Shown: positions 17,112 to 26,773 of the stretch, in pieces
Layout of the letters: every line of letters begins with the position of its first letter
Numbering within the stretch: the first letter of the stretch is position 1
DNA from: an uncultured Geobacter sp.
GTDB lineage: Bacteria > Desulfobacterota > Desulfuromonadia > Geobacterales > Geobacteraceae
Length of the DNA: 64,000 nucleotides
Direction of reading: 5' to 3'
NCBI GenBank assembly: GCA_903915655.1
Contig: CAIWTU010000090.1
Span: 1 to 64,000 of the forward strand
Made by a program: the position numbers and the translations under genes
Notes under the pieces: model-generated
Told to the model about the DNA's origin: nothing
The model's database searches: none
Seen by the model: only the letters and a program-made list of their open reading frames with translations

Positions 17112-19775
17112 TTATTTACTGTCAAGCAGTGCGGCATGGGCCGCCGCCAGGCGTGCTATCGGTACCCGGAAAGGGGAGCAGGAGACGTAATTGAGTCCGA
17201 GCTTGTGGCAGAAGATTACAGAAGCCGGATCCCCCCCATGTTCACCACAGATTCCAAGTTTGATATCTGGACGCGTGGCGCGACCCTTTTCGCAACCGAG
17301 TCTGACCAACTCGCCCACCCCTTCCTGATCCAGAGAGACAAACGGATCTTCCGATAAAAGCCCTTCCTCGACATACAATGGCAGAAACTTGCCGGCGTCG
17401 TCACGGGAAAGCCCGAAGGTGGTCTGGGTCAGGTCGTTTGTGCCAAACGAGAAAAATTCAGCTTCCTGGGCAATTTTGTCGGCAGTGATCGCTGCCCTGG
17501 GAAGCTCTATCATGGTGCCGATCAAGTAGTTGACCTTTACTCCAAAACGTTTCATCACTTCTTCACAGACTCTCACCGTATTTTCCCGGAGCGTTTTCAG
17601 CTCCGAAACCATAGCCACCAGCGGGATCATGATTTCAGGAACCAATGTAAAACCTTCATTTTTGGTCAGCTCGCAGGCGGCTTCCATAATTGCCTGTACC
17701 TGAAGATCATAAATTTCAGGGAAAGTTACCCCGAGCCGGCAGCCTCGATGCCCGAGCATCGGGTTGAATTCATGGAGTTGCTCAACCTTGTTCTTCAAGG
17801 TCTGCACAGTTACCCCCATGGTCTGTGCCAGCGCCTCGATATCCTTGGACTCTTGGGGGAGAAATTCATGGAGAGGGGGATCGAGCAGCCTGATGGTAAC
17901 CGGGAACCCCTTCATTTCTCTGAATATGCCTATAAAATCGCCCTTCTGCATCGGCAAAATCTTTGTCAGCGCCCTTTTTCGCTCTTCCACGCTTTCGGAG
18001 AGGATCATCTCCCGTACTGCCGCTATCCTGTCCGCTTCGAAAAACATATGCTCGGTCCGGGTAAGACCGATCCCCTCCGCCCCGAACTCCCTTGCAACCT
18101 TTGCATCGGTAGGGGTGTCGGCATTGGCACGTACACCCATTGTTCGGAACTTGTCAACCCACCCCATCAGGGTCTGGAAATCACCGGTCAATCGAGGTGG
18201 CACCGTTGGGACGTGTCCCAGCATAACCTCTCCCGTGGAACCGTCCAGGGTGATAATATCTCCCTTTTTCACCCTGGTCCCGTTTGCGCTGAACTCGTTG
18301 GCGGAGTAATTCACCTTGATTTCGCCACAGCCTGCGACACAGCATTTGCCCATACCTCGCGCCACCACGGCTGCATGCGATGTCATTCCACCGCGGGCGG
18401 TTAAAATCCCCTGAGCCGCATGCATCCCGTGAATGTCTTCGGGGCTTGTTTCAACGCGCACCAGAATGACTTTCAGACCGATTTTTGCAGCTGTTTCGGC
18501 TTCATCGGCACTGAAAACCACTTCCCCGCTGACCGCTCCAGGAGAGGCGGGAAGCCCTTTGGCTATGACCTTGCGTGACGCCTTGGGATCTAGAGATGGA
18601 TGCAACACCTGATCGAGCTGGTCGGGAGAAACTCTCAGCACGGCGGTCTTTTCGTCGATCAGCCCCTCCTTTTCCATATCCACGGCGATCTTTATAGCTG
18701 CCGATGCAGTCCGTTTACCGGTCCGCGTCTGGAGCATGTAGAGCCTGCCCGATTCGATGGTAAACTCGATGTCCTGCATGTCCCTGTAGTGCTTTTCCAG
18801 AATCGAACGTATATCAACAAGCTGCCGATAGCATTCAGGCATTACCTCTTCCATGGAGGGGAGGTCGCCATCCTTTTCCTTCGCCCTGTTGATTGGTTGG
18901 GGGGTCCGGATCCCTGCAACTACATCCTCCCCCTGGGCGTTGACCAGGTACTCTCCGTAAAAGTAATTCTCCCCGGTGGAAGGGTCACGGGTAAAGGCAA
19001 CCCCGGTGGCGCAATCAACTCCCATGTTGCCAAATACCATGGCCTGTATGTTAACAGCTGTCCCCCAGTCGGAGGGGATATTATTCAGCTTCCTGTAGGT
19101 GATGGCGCGCGGATTCATCCATGAGCCGAAAACCGCCCCGATTGCACCCCATAGTTGCTCCTGAGGATCGTCAGGAAAATCCTGGCCAAGGGTCTCCCTT
19201 ATCTTTGCCTTGAAGACCGAAACCAGAACTTTCCAGTCGGCGGCAGTCAAATCGGTATCGAGATGTATCCCGGTTTCTTCCTTTTTGCTTTCAAGGAGAT
19301 GTTCCAGGATAGCCCCGTCCATACCCATGACCACATTGGAATACATCTGGACGAAACGACGGTACGCGTCATAGGCGAATCGTTCGTCCCCGCTTTGCGC
19401 GATAATTCCTTGCACGGTGGTATCATTCAGCCCCAGGTTCAGAATGGTATCCATCATCCCAGGCATGGAGGCGCGCCCCCCGGAGCGTACCGAAACAAGG
19501 AGGGGATTCTTTGGGTCTCCGAATTTTTTCCCCATCAATTTTTCTATCTTCGCTAAATCCTGATCAGCCTCTTTCTTCAGGGAGGGGGGGTACTCGCGGC
19601 TGTTTTTATAGAATTCGGTGCAGACCTCGGTTGTGATTGTAAAACCGGCAGGTACCGGAAGCCCAAGGTTGGTCATCTCAGCCAGATTGGCCCCTTTTCC
19701 GCCCAGGAGGGCTTTCATTTCCGCCGTACCTTCAGCCTTGCCATCCCCGAAGAAGTAAACATATTTTGCTGCCAT
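17112..19775 (-). CDS. ppdK: Pyruvate, phosphate dikinase
   Basis: Interconverts pyruvate + ATP + phosphate and PEP + AMP + pyrophosphate. The 887-residue length is standard. N-terminal ATP-grasp domain: KALLGGKGANLAEMTNLGLPVPAGFTITTEVC, then VSVRSGGRASMPGMMDTILNLGLND. Central swivelling domain: GGMTSHAAVVARGMGKCCVAGC with the phosphohistidine in TSHAA. C-terminal PEP/pyruvate barrel: LGHRGCRLGVTFPEIY, SFGTNDLTQTTFGLSRDD and the catalytic CGEHGGDP. AGGAGG precedes the ATG. It lies 89 bases downstream of glyS on the same strand and has its own terminator. In anaerobes it commonly serves gluconeogenesis. Confidence 0.97.
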   Translation of the reverse strand: MAAKYVYFFGDGKAEGTAEMKALLGGKGANLAEMTNLGLPVPAGFTITTEVCTEFYKNSREYPPSLKKEADQDLAKIEKLMGKKFGDPKNPLLVSVRSGGRASMPGMMDTILNLGLNDTTVQGIIAQSGDERFAYDAYRRFVQMYSNVVMGMDGAILEHLLESKKEETGIHLDTDLTAADWKVLVSVFKAKIRETLGQDFPDDPQEQLWGAIGAVFGSWMNPRAITYRKLNNIPSDWGTAVNIQAMVFGNMGVDCATGVAFTRDPSTGENYFYGEYLVNAQGEDVVAGIRTPQPINRAKEKDGDLPSMEEVMPECYRQLVDIRSILEKHYRDMQDIEFTIESGRLYMLQTRTGKRTASAAIKIAVDMEKEGLIDEKTAVLRVSPDQLDQVLHPSLDPKASRKVIAKGLPASPGAVSGEVVFSADEAETAAKIGLKVILVRVETSPEDIHGMHAAQGILTARGGMTSHAAVVARGMGKCCVAGCGEIKVNYSANEFSANGTRVKKGDIITLDGSTGEVMLGHVPTVPPRLTGDFQTLMGWVDKFRTMGVRANADTPTDAKVAREFGAEGIGLTRTEHMFFEADRIAAVREMILSESVEERKRALTKILPMQKGDFIGIFREMKGFPVTIRLLDPPLHEFLPQESKDIEALAQTMGVTVQTLKNKVEQLHEFNPMLGHRGCRLGVTFPEIYDLQVQAIMEAACELTKNEGFTLVPEIMIPLVAMVSELKTLRENTVRVCEEVMKRFGVKVNYLIGTMIELPRAAITADKIAQEAEFFSFGTNDLTQTTFGLSRDDAGKFLPLYVEEGLLSEDPFVSLDQEGVGELVRLGCEKGRATRPDIKLGICGEHGGDPASVIFCHKLGLNYVSCSPFRVPIARLAAAHAALLDSK

Positions 19776-19864
19776 TGTGTTCCTCCTTTGTCTCTATTTA
19801 GTTCATATTTAAGCTAGATCATCTAATGCAAATCATCAAAAGCTGATACCCCCCGAAAGGGAAC

Positions 19865-21928
19865 TCAGGCCGATATTTTAGCGAAGTCGGCAATATTGCT
19901 GAACAAGCCGGCGATTCCGGTCAAGAGGGCAAGGCGGTTATTCCTCAAACTTTCGTCGTCGGACATGACCATTACAGAATCGAAAAAAAAGTCGACGGAC
20001 GCTCGTAATGACGCGATATCCGTCAGTGCTGCCAGATAATCCCTCGCTGCTACATTTTGACCGACATTCTGGCTGACGGTCAGGAATGTGCCGAACAGCT
20101 CTGTCTCGGCCCGATCCTGAAAAAGTTGCTTGTCAACGACAATATCGACCCCTCCTTTGACTATGTTGCAGACCCGCTTGAAGGTAACGGCCAGTTGCGC
20201 AAAGTCGGGCCGGTTCCTGAATTCGGCAAGGGCCTCGATCTTTGCCGCCGTCTCTTTCAGGTCGTCAAAGGAGGCGATGGCTACGGCCTCTACGAGATCA
20301 GAGGGAAAGCTTGCCGCCATGAGGTTTACAAATCTGCCGCGGAAAAATTCCAGTATGTCTGAAAGAACCTCTGCGGCATCTCGGTTCAGTTTTGTCTGCA
20401 AAAGGCCGAGTGACGCAGTAATCAATGCCTCCAGCGAAAGGGTGTAACCCCGATCCAGAATTATATTGATGATTCCGAGGGCGGAGCGACGGAGGGCGTA
20501 AGGGTCCGCGGTACCAGTCGGAATGAGCCCCACGCTGAAGCAGCCGCAGATCGTGTCAAGCTTGTCGGCTATGGAGACGAGCGCCCCGATGTCCGAGGCG
20601 GGCAATTCACCTCCAGCCTGAACGGGGAGGTAGTGTTCCTGGATTCCCCTGGCAACCTCGGCATCCTCACAGGAAGCCAACGCGTACTCACGCCCCATTA
20701 CACCTTGCAACTCGGGAAATTCTCCGACCATGCCGGTGACGAGATCCGCCTTGCACAAAAAAGCTGTACGGGAAACGGCAGCTTTGATTTCCGGCCTCAA
20801 TTCTTCCGCCAATTGCCCGGCCAGAGTCCGGAACCGCTCCATTTTCTCATAAGAGCTACCGAGTCTGGCGTGGTACATGACATTTTTCAATGCCTCCACC
20901 CGTTGTTCCAGAGAAACTTTTTTATCTTCTTCAAAGAAGAAGCGGGCATCGGAAAGCCTGGCCCTCAATACTCTCTCGTTCCCCTTGACCACGACATCGG
21001 GATTCTCGGTCAGGGTGTTGTTGATGGTTATGAAATTCGGCAGGAGGCGCCCCTTTTCATCAACAAGAGAAAAATATCGTTGATGCTCCCGCATGGAGGT
21101 GATCAGTACCTCACGGGGGACTTTCAGAAAATCGGAAGGAAAGCTCCCCAGCACCGCAGTTGGATATTCGACCAGATAGGTTACCTGTTCGAGCAAGCCT
21201 TCATCGGCGAGCACCGCGCCACCCGCTGCAGACGCAACATTTTCGACCTCTCTGCGGATAATTTCCTTCCTCCGCTCGGGGTCAGGGATCACAAAATGTC
21301 GCTCGCACGCCTCCAGGTAGCTGTCAAAACCGGTCACCTTGAACGGTAGATTTGCCATGAAGCGGTGGCCTCGGGATATGCTGCCGCTCTTGACGTTACC
21401 GAAGGCGAACGGTACTACCACCCCATCGAACAGTGCCACTATCCAATGTATCGGCCGGGCGAAACGGACTTCCAGATCACCCCAACGCATCGACTTGCGG
21501 AAGGGAATACCAACAATAATCCTCGGGAGTATTTCCGCGAGAAGTTCCGCCGTAGGTCGCCCAACCATTCTTTTGCTGACGGAAATGTATTCCCCTTTTT
21601 CCGTGGTCACCAGGGTCAGTTCGGAAATATCTACCCCCTGTCCCCTCGCAAATCCTTCCGCTGCCCTGGTCGGTTTTCCCTCCGAGTCATAGGCGACTTT
21701 TGCTGCCGGGCCCATGGCTGAGATTTGAGCATCAGGCTGGCGTTCTGCGACCCCCCTGACCAGCAGTACCAGCCTGCGTGGAGTGGCCAGGGTTCTGACC
21801 TCGCCATAATCAATTCTGGCACCATCCAGTTCTTTTTTCAATAGGAGCTGCATGTCAACCATAGCCTTGGGCAGAAAGCCTGCGGGAATTTCTTCGGCGC
21901 CTATCTCCAGGAAAAGTTCCTTGCTCAT
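19865..21928 (-). CDS. glyS: Glycyl-tRNA synthetase beta subunit
   Basis: The tRNA-binding subunit of the bacterial alpha2beta2 glycyl-tRNA synthetase. It has 687 residues, beginning with the hallmark LFLEIGAEEIPAGFLPKAM. The body contains AIGPFRKSMRWGDLEVRFAR-like sequence, then RPIHWIVALFDG, and KADLVTGMVGEFPELQGVMG in the HD-like region. Near the C-terminus, FFDSVMVMSDDESLRNNRLALL is the conserved anticodon-binding-domain end. It starts one base after the glyQ stop, so the two subunits are co-translated in a glyQ-glyS operon. Confidence 0.97.
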   Translation of the reverse strand: MSKELFLEIGAEEIPAGFLPKAMVDMQLLLKKELDGARIDYGEVRTLATPRRLVLLVRGVAERQPDAQISAMGPAAKVAYDSEGKPTRAAEGFARGQGVDISELTLVTTEKGEYISVSKRMVGRPTAELLAEILPRIIVGIPFRKSMRWGDLEVRFARPIHWIVALFDGVVVPFAFGNVKSGSISRGHRFMANLPFKVTGFDSYLEACERHFVIPDPERRKEIIRREVENVASAAGGAVLADEGLLEQVTYLVEYPTAVLGSFPSDFLKVPREVLITSMREHQRYFSLVDEKGRLLPNFITINNTLTENPDVVVKGNERVLRARLSDARFFFEEDKKVSLEQRVEALKNVMYHARLGSSYEKMERFRTLAGQLAEELRPEIKAAVSRTAFLCKADLVTGMVGEFPELQGVMGREYALASCEDAEVARGIQEHYLPVQAGGELPASDIGALVSIADKLDTICGCFSVGLIPTGTADPYALRRSALGIINIILDRGYTLSLEALITASLGLLQTKLNRDAAEVLSDILEFFRGRFVNLMAASFPSDLVEAVAIASFDDLKETAAKIEALAEFRNRPDFAQLAVTFKRVCNIVKGGVDIVVDKQLFQDRAETELFGTFLTVSQNVGQNVAARDYLAALTDIASLRASVDFFFDSVMVMSDDESLRNNRLALLTGIAGLFSNIADFAKISA

Positions 21929-21929
21929 A

Positions 21930-22805
21930 TTAACGGCCCCCTTTCAGGAGAGGAAAACCGAGCCGCTCGCGCAGCGCTAGGTAACCCTCGGCGCACAGCC
22001 TGGAAATGTTCCTTACCTTGCCGATATAGGATGCCCGTTCGGTCACCGAAATGGCACCCCTTGCATCGAGCAGATTGAATGCGTGGGAGCACTTCATAAC
22101 ATAATCGTATGCCGGCAGAACCAATCCCCGCTCGACCAGACGGATGCACTCCTTTTCATACATGGTAAAGAGTTGAAGTAGCATCGACACATCGGCCTCT
22201 TCAAAATTATATCTGGAAAATTCTACTTCGGACTGATGATGGATCTCACCGTACTTCACTCCATCGACCCACTGCAGGTCATAAACGTTATCCACCCCTT
22301 GAAGGTACATGGCAATACGTTCACAACCATAGGTGATTTCCGAGGAAACCGGCTTGAGGTCAATACCTCCCGCCTGCTGAAAATAGGTGAACTGGGTGAT
22401 TTCCATACCGTCCAGCCAAACTTCCCACCCCAACCCCCACGCGCCCAGCGTTGGGGATTCCCAGTCATCCTCCACAAAGCGGATGTCATGTTGTGCGGGA
22501 TCAATGCCGAACGACTTCAGGGAGTCGAGATAGCGGTCCAGAATATCGATCGGCGAAGGCTTCATGATGACCTGGAACTGGTAGTAATGCTGGAGTCGGT
22601 TAGGGTTTTCACCGTAGCGGCCGTCGGTAGGGCGACGGGAAGGCTCAACATAGGCAACGTTCCAGGGTTCCGGTCCCAGAACACGCAAAAAAGTGGCAGG
22701 ATTGAAGGTACCTGCGCCCTTTTCCACATCGTAAGGCTGTTGGATAACACATCCCTGCCCGGCCCAGAATCCCTGGAGAGAAAGAATCAGGTCCTGAAAA
22801 GTCAA
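21930..22805 (-). CDS. glyQ: Glycyl-tRNA synthetase alpha subunit
   Basis: The catalytic class II subunit that activates glycine. The 291-residue sequence [18 protein letters not shown]...[19 protein letters not shown] is diagnostic. It is followed by [20 protein letters not shown] and the C-terminal [19 protein letters not shown]. The start codon is TTG, fixed by GGAGG at 22813-22817 seven bases upstream and by the family N-terminus. It leads the glyQ-glyS pair. A candidate promoter lies at 22881-22909. Confidence 0.97.
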   Translation of the reverse strand: MTFQDLILSLQGFWAGQGCVIQQPYDVEKGAGTFNPATFLRVLGPEPWNVAYVEPSRRPTDGRYGENPNRLQHYYQFQVIMKPSPIDILDRYLDSLKSFGIDPAQHDIRFVEDDWESPTLGAWGLGWEVWLDGMEITQFTYFQQAGGIDLKPVSSEITYGCERIAMYLQGVDNVYDLQWVDGVKYGEIHHQSEVEFSRYNFEEADVSMLLQLFTMYEKECIRLVERGLVLPAYDYVMKCSHAFNLLDARGAISVTERASYIGKVRNISRLCAEGYLALRERLGFPLLKGGR

Positions 22806-23152
22806 AATATTTCCTCCACTCTTAATAAATTATAGCTAGACAGAAACTGCTTAAGTGCGGCTAAAATATCGTAAACCTCTAAGCTACCCGCAACAGTCCA
22901 TTGTGTCAAGAATTATCACCGTGCCGATTTTACTCCTCCCGTTTTTCGGAAGACGACAAAGAATTGAGAAAAGAGGCCGGTTTTGCAAATCGCCGCAAAC
23001 CGGTCGTGTAGACGCCACGGATTTTATACAAGGGGAGCCCAACTGCAGATGAGTTCTTGACTTGTTTTCTAACTTTCCGTTACCCTTGCAGGAAATCGAG
23101 ATCTTGCTTCACGGATCAACCATCGAAAATTATTTTAAGCAACGGAGCTTTT
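22806..23152. other. Divergent intergenic region glyQ/ttcA
   Basis: Holds the possible glyQ promoter and an imperfect hairpin CCGGTTTTGC/GCAAACCGG at 22977-23003 with no T-run after it. TTGACT at about 23057 may be the -35 of the TtcA-like gene. Nothing else was recognised. Confidence 0.5.
22881..22909 (-). promoter_or_regulatory. glyQ: Possible glyQ promoter
   Basis: Minus-strand TTGACA (exact -35) is 17 bases from TAGCTT (a weak -10). A perfect TATAAT nearer the gene (22829-22834) lacks a -35 partner. Confidence 0.35.
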
Positions 23153-23911
23153 GTGGCGCTGATTGAAGACAAGAGTTACATGAGGATAAAAAAGGTAACG
23201 GGTAAAGCGATCGCCGATTTTTCCATGATCGAGGATGGAGACCGCATTGCAGTGGGTGTATCCGGAGGAAAGGATTCCTATGCGCTGCTGCACATGCTGG
23301 AAGCGCTCAGAAAGCGGGCGCCGGTCAGATATGAACTCCTGGCCATCAATATCGATTCCGGATACCCCGGTTTCCGCACCGACATAATCGAGCAGCACCT
23401 TCAGGAGCACGGTTTTACCCATCACATGGAAAAGACCGGTCATTACGAAATCATCAGGGAGAAACGTCACCCCGGTTCTTCTTACTGCTCCATCTGCGCC
23501 AGGCTGAAAAGAGGGACGCTATACTCCCTCGCCCAGCGGTTTGAATGCAATAAACTGGCGCTCGGGCATCATCTGGACGATTTCGTAGAGACCCTGCTGC
23601 TGAACCAGTTTTTCGCCGGCTCGCTGAAGGCCATGGCAGGAAAGATGCTGGCCGACAACGGCATGACCACTGTAATCAGGCCGTTTGTCTACGCGGAGGA
23701 GAAGGATATCATCACTTTCTCCCGCACCAACCATTTTCCCGTAGTCTGTTGCCGCTGCCCTGTCTGCGGCGTGGCGGACATGCAAAGAAAAAAAATGAAG
23801 CTCCTCCTCACCGAAATGGAAAAGGATCATCCCTTTGTCAAGAAAAGCCTGTTGAAAGCGCTGGCAAACGTCAAGCCGAGGCACCTCCTTGACCTGAAAT
23901 TGAACGGATAA
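23153..23911 (+). CDS. ttcA: TtcA-like tRNA 2-thiocytidine synthetase
   Basis: A PP-loop ATP pyrophosphatase that adenylates and thiolates cytidine 32 of tRNA using an iron-sulfur cluster. Residues read GKAIADFSMIEDGDRIAVGVSGGKDSYALL, the TtcA N-terminal signature with PP-loop SGGKDS. Two CxxC motifs are present as in TtcA, CSICARLKRG and CCRCPVCG. LALGHHLDDFVETLLLNQFF is also typical. The start is taken as GTG 23153 because GGAG lies 9 bases upstream and the extra residues match TtcA length. ATG 23180 is an alternative. The gene converges on the Nudix gene with 2 bases between stops. Confidence 0.85.
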   Translation: MALIEDKSYMRIKKVTGKAIADFSMIEDGDRIAVGVSGGKDSYALLHMLEALRKRAPVRYELLAINIDSGYPGFRTDIIEQHLQEHGFTHHMEKTGHYEIIREKRHPGSSYCSICARLKRGTLYSLAQRFECNKLALGHHLDDFVETLLLNQFFAGSLKAMAGKMLADNGMTTVIRPFVYAEEKDIITFSRTNHFPVVCCRCPVCGVADMQRKKMKLLLTEMEKDHPFVKKSLLKALANVKPRHLLDLKLNG

Positions 23912-23913
23912 TG

Positions 23914-24492
23914 CTACCTTCCATCCCTTTGCAACAGTTCCAGGAAATCCATGACAAGTCGATAGGTAATCCCCCAGAGCAGCGGCTTTCCCTCCTGAGG
24001 GAGTCGAATAGCGGGGCGGATGAATGTCTGGCCGGAAAAGCTGACAGAGAACTCGCCATGTCGCGCAGGATCGAGAAGCTCTTCAACTGGGACCCAGAAG
24101 AGATCCCGCACTTCTTCGTTCAGTGAAAACGGTCCGGTTTGAGCGGTAGCATAGACAAAGCATGATATCTTTACCGGCAGATGCGCACCGACGACGTCGG
24201 AGAGGCGACCAAGATAACGCTCGTCCCGAAGATCAAGTCCAATCTCTTCCAGGGTCTCCCTTTCCGCGGCGAGTTGCGGACCTACGTCATCCTTTTCGAT
24301 CTTACCCCCTGGAAAGCTAATATTGCCGGACCAGGGATCGTTATCATGGGCGGCCCGTTCGATGAAGAGCATCTCCGGACCGGATGCTTCTTCGCGGAGA
24401 AGCAGCGCGACTGCCGCGGGGGTCGGAAGGTCATCCGTGATTATAGCTGGCTTGTGACCGGCAAGAATCTTCTCTATACTACAGAGGTTCAT
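23914..24492 (-). CDS. Nudix hydrolase, CoA-pyrophosphatase type
   Basis: A 192-residue protein with a Nudix core. Residues about 55-85 (GNISFPGGKIEKDD, then AAERETLEEIGL) match the Nudix box and the SFPGG variant seen in CoA/coenzyme-A diphosphatases. The following SDVVGAHLPVKISCFVYA is also typical of that subgroup. Such enzymes cleave CoA or related nucleotide diphosphates to phosphopantetheine and adenosine bisphosphate. The precise substrate cannot be fixed from the sequence. It is tail-to-tail with the TtcA-like gene. Upstream, a small GC hairpin (CGGGGA/TCCCCG, 24501-24515) separates it from the VF530-like gene. Confidence 0.8.
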   Translation of the reverse strand: MNLCSIEKILAGHKPAIITDDLPTPAAVALLLREEASGPEMLFIERAAHDNDPWSGNISFPGGKIEKDDVGPQLAAERETLEEIGLDLRDERYLGRLSDVVGAHLPVKISCFVYATAQTGPFSLNEEVRDLFWVPVEELLDPARHGEFSVSFSGQTFIRPAIRLPQEGKPLLWGITYRLVMDFLELLQRDGR

Positions 24493-24666
24493 AAATAAAG
24501 CGGGGATGCTCCCCGTTCCCTCCTCATTCTTATGCTAAACAGTTGGAGCAAGCCTACCATCAGCTGAAGTTGGACAGTAGACTTTATCCGACCCATCTCG
24601 ATCTGGCCGAGCCTCTGCGGAGATAAAATGAACAGAAAGTCGTCATTGGGGAATTGATAAAGTTTT

Positions 24667-24897
24667 TCACTTCAAGGTCTCGATTATATAGATGAGGTAT
24701 AACTCTTCAACTTTGTTTCTGGCCCAAGGCGTTCTTCTCAGAAATTTCAAGCTCGACTTGATATCCGGATTATTATTGAAACACCTGATATCTACACTTT
24801 TTCCCATCTTCTCCCATCCATAATATTCTACCAGTCTGGTAAGGATCATCTCCAGAGAGACGCCATGAAGAGGATCGGTGTTTATCTGGTCAGTCAT
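24667..24897 (-). CDS. VF530 family small DNA-binding-type protein (DUF2132)
   Basis: A 76-residue protein that matches the conserved family almost throughout: [22 protein letters not shown], then [20 protein letters not shown] and [13 protein letters not shown]. The family is named after Vibrio fischeri VF530, whose structure suggested DNA binding, but its role is not established. It starts 33 bases after the dihydrouridine synthase stop on the same strand, so the two may be one transcript. Confidence 0.88.
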   Translation of the reverse strand: MTDQINTDPLHGVSLEMILTRLVEYYGWEKMGKSVDIRCFNNNPDIKSSLKFLRRTPWARNKVEELYLIYIIETLK

Positions 24898-24929
24898 GTC
24901 TCGGCCTCATCCCCTATAAATCCGTCGGT

Positions 24930-25928
24930 TCATTCCAGCTCGTCAAGCAAGGCGGAGAAGTCGCGTATATTCTTCGACTTCCTCAACTGTTTTAATTCTT
25001 TTTCGAAACAGGGATCAGCCATTGTGGCCAGCACTCCCTTGATCTTGCCCAGAACCTGGGTCTCGCCGCAGAACAGTTGCCGGTAGCGCGCCAGCAAATC
25101 GAGCAGGTAGCGGCGGAGCAGTACCGCCCGTTCTTTCCTGTCCGGCTCTGCGGCGGCCCTCCCGCGAAGCCGTTCGAACAGGAGAGGATCCGCGATGGCG
25201 CCCCTTCCCAACATCAGCCCCTTGGCGCCGGTCTCCCGCAGCAGTTGCAACCCGATGGCCGCACTTCTGATATCACCGTTGGCGATAACCGGCAACCTGG
25301 TCTTTTCGACCAGTGCGGCGGTGATGGCATGGTCAGCCCGACCTCTGTATTCCTGTATCACTGTGCGGGGATGGAGTACGAGGAAATCGACGCCTGCAGA
25401 TTCGAACAGGGGGAGAAGGGTAAATATCTGCGCAGGATCGTCGAAGCCGGCACGCAGCTTGATTGAAAAGGTCCTCGAAACTGCACTGCGCAAGGAGGGG
25501 ATGATCTCCGCAAGCTCAGCGGGGCGCTTCAGCATGCTACCGCCGGTCAGGCCGGTCGTCATCCGCCCATAGGGGCAGCCGAGGTTAAGATTGATGTGCG
25601 CCGCCCCGGCATCCTGGGCAGCCCGGGCAGCGTTCACCAAGGCTTCCCGACCGTGACCGATCAACTGGGCGACCAGGGGGACCCCCCCTTCGTGAGAGGT
25701 TACCTCACGCAGGTCACCGGCCGAGAGGAGACGATCGGGAGCAACGGGATTGACCCGCATGAATTCGGTGAAAACCAGGTCGGGGCGCACCCACTCAATA
25801 AAGAGGGAGCGCATTGCTCGATTGGTAAGCCCCTGCATCGGCGCCAGCATCAGCGGGGTCACCCCCGGCGCCCAGGGGAGTGTCACGCTTGCAGCCTGGG
25901 TCAGCTGCGGCCGGGCTTCCCCCGTCAT
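24930..25928 (-). CDS. tRNA-dihydrouridine synthase
   Basis: An FMN enzyme that reduces uridines in tRNA loops to dihydrouridine. The TIM barrel starts LMLAPMQGLTNRAMRSLF. FTEFMRVNP, PLVAQLIGHGREALVNAA and INLNLGCPYGRMTTGLTGG follow, the last containing the active-site Cys in GCP. The FMN/phosphate loops IANGDI and LMLGRGAIADP complete the set. The 332-residue length is normal. The NLNLGCP variant differs from the usual NxNxGCP of DusB/DusA, so the subclass is left open. It is transcribed toward the small VF530-like gene. Confidence 0.9.
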   Translation of the reverse strand: MTGEARPQLTQAASVTLPWAPGVTPLMLAPMQGLTNRAMRSLFIEWVRPDLVFTEFMRVNPVAPDRLLSAGDLREVTSHEGGVPLVAQLIGHGREALVNAARAAQDAGAAHINLNLGCPYGRMTTGLTGGSMLKRPAELAEIIPSLRSAVSRTFSIKLRAGFDDPAQIFTLLPLFESAGVDFLVLHPRTVIQEYRGRADHAITAALVEKTRLPVIANGDIRSAAIGLQLLRETGAKGLMLGRGAIADPLLFERLRGRAAAEPDRKERAVLLRRYLLDLLARYRQLFCGETQVLGKIKGVLATMADPCFEKELKQLRKSKNIRDFSALLDELE

Positions 25929-26024
25929 GTCGGCTTACCAATGTTTTCAGTCTGTCCGGAACAAAAGGGCATCTTTTCCGCAGCAGCAATTTGCCAAAAA
26001 TTTTCAGACTTCGTCATTCAAGAA

Positions 26025-26723
26025 TTAACGCCTTTGTCCTGTAAACCTGAGCAGCATTAGAAACAGGTTGATAAAGTCAAGATAGAGAGTGAGTGCGCCA
26101 AGGATCGCAGGTTTTCTTCCCCCGATCCCCCCGGCTGCCATTGCCTTGATCTTCCAGGTATCGTAGGCGGTCAAACCGGTGAAGACGATAATTCCTATCC
26201 CCGATATAATCCAGGAGACTGTGCCGCTCCCCAGAAAGATATTGACTACCGAAGCAATCACCACGCCGATGAGCCCCATGAAGAGGAAGCTCCCCCATGA
26301 GGTAAGGTCGCGTCTGGTCATATATCCATAGGCGCTCATGGCGCCGAACATGCCGGCTGTTATCAAAAAAGTGGAGGCAATCGAGTTGGCGGTGTAGACA
26401 AGGACGATAACGGAGAGGGTAACGCCATTGAGCGCCGAATATGCTATGAACAAGAGTGTCGCAACATTGGCGCTCAACCTGTTGATGGCGCCTGCCAGGG
26501 TGAACACAAGAGCGAGTTCCCCTATCACCAGACCGTAAAATACCAGCCGGTTACCGACAATTGCGTTGAGAAGGGCAGGGGAGGAAAGAGTGATCATCGC
26601 AAGCAGGGCCGTGAGGGCAAGCCCTCCCCCCATCCAGGCATAAACCTGTCGAACAAGGATATTCTGAGCAACAATAATCTGGCCAGCGGCACGGGTTGCG
26701 TTGGTTTGAAATTGGTTCATCAT
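26025..26723 (-). CDS. BAX inhibitor-1 (YbhL/YccA) family membrane protein
   Basis: A 232-residue integral membrane protein with about seven hydrophobic segments from residue 28 onward. It ends in the family signature ALTLYLDFINLFLMLLRF(TG), and TAYDTWKIK sits before the last helix. BI-1 proteins form pH-gated calcium-leak channels in some bacteria. Homologues such as YccA modulate FtsH proteolysis. The physiological role here is unknown. AAGGAG precedes the start. Spacing to dapL is 50 bases, on the same strand, so read-through is possible. Confidence 0.9.
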   Translation of the reverse strand: MMNQFQTNATRAAGQIIVAQNILVRQVYAWMGGGLALTALLAMITLSSPALLNAIVGNRLVFYGLVIGELALVFTLAGAINRLSANVATLLFIAYSALNGVTLSVIVLVYTANSIASTFLITAGMFGAMSAYGYMTRRDLTSWGSFLFMGLIGVVIASVVNIFLGSGTVSWIISGIGIIVFTGLTAYDTWKIKAMAAGGIGGRKPAILGALTLYLDFINLFLMLLRFTGQRR

Positions 26724-26773
26724 CGTGCTCCTTTTGTAATGGGGAATCCTTTCGCAACTGTCAAGCCGCAGCT

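Noticed and set aside
24501-24515. CGGGGA/TCCCCG hairpin as a terminator
   Set aside because: The stem is only 6 bp and the following T-run is broken; kept as a remark under the Nudix gene only.
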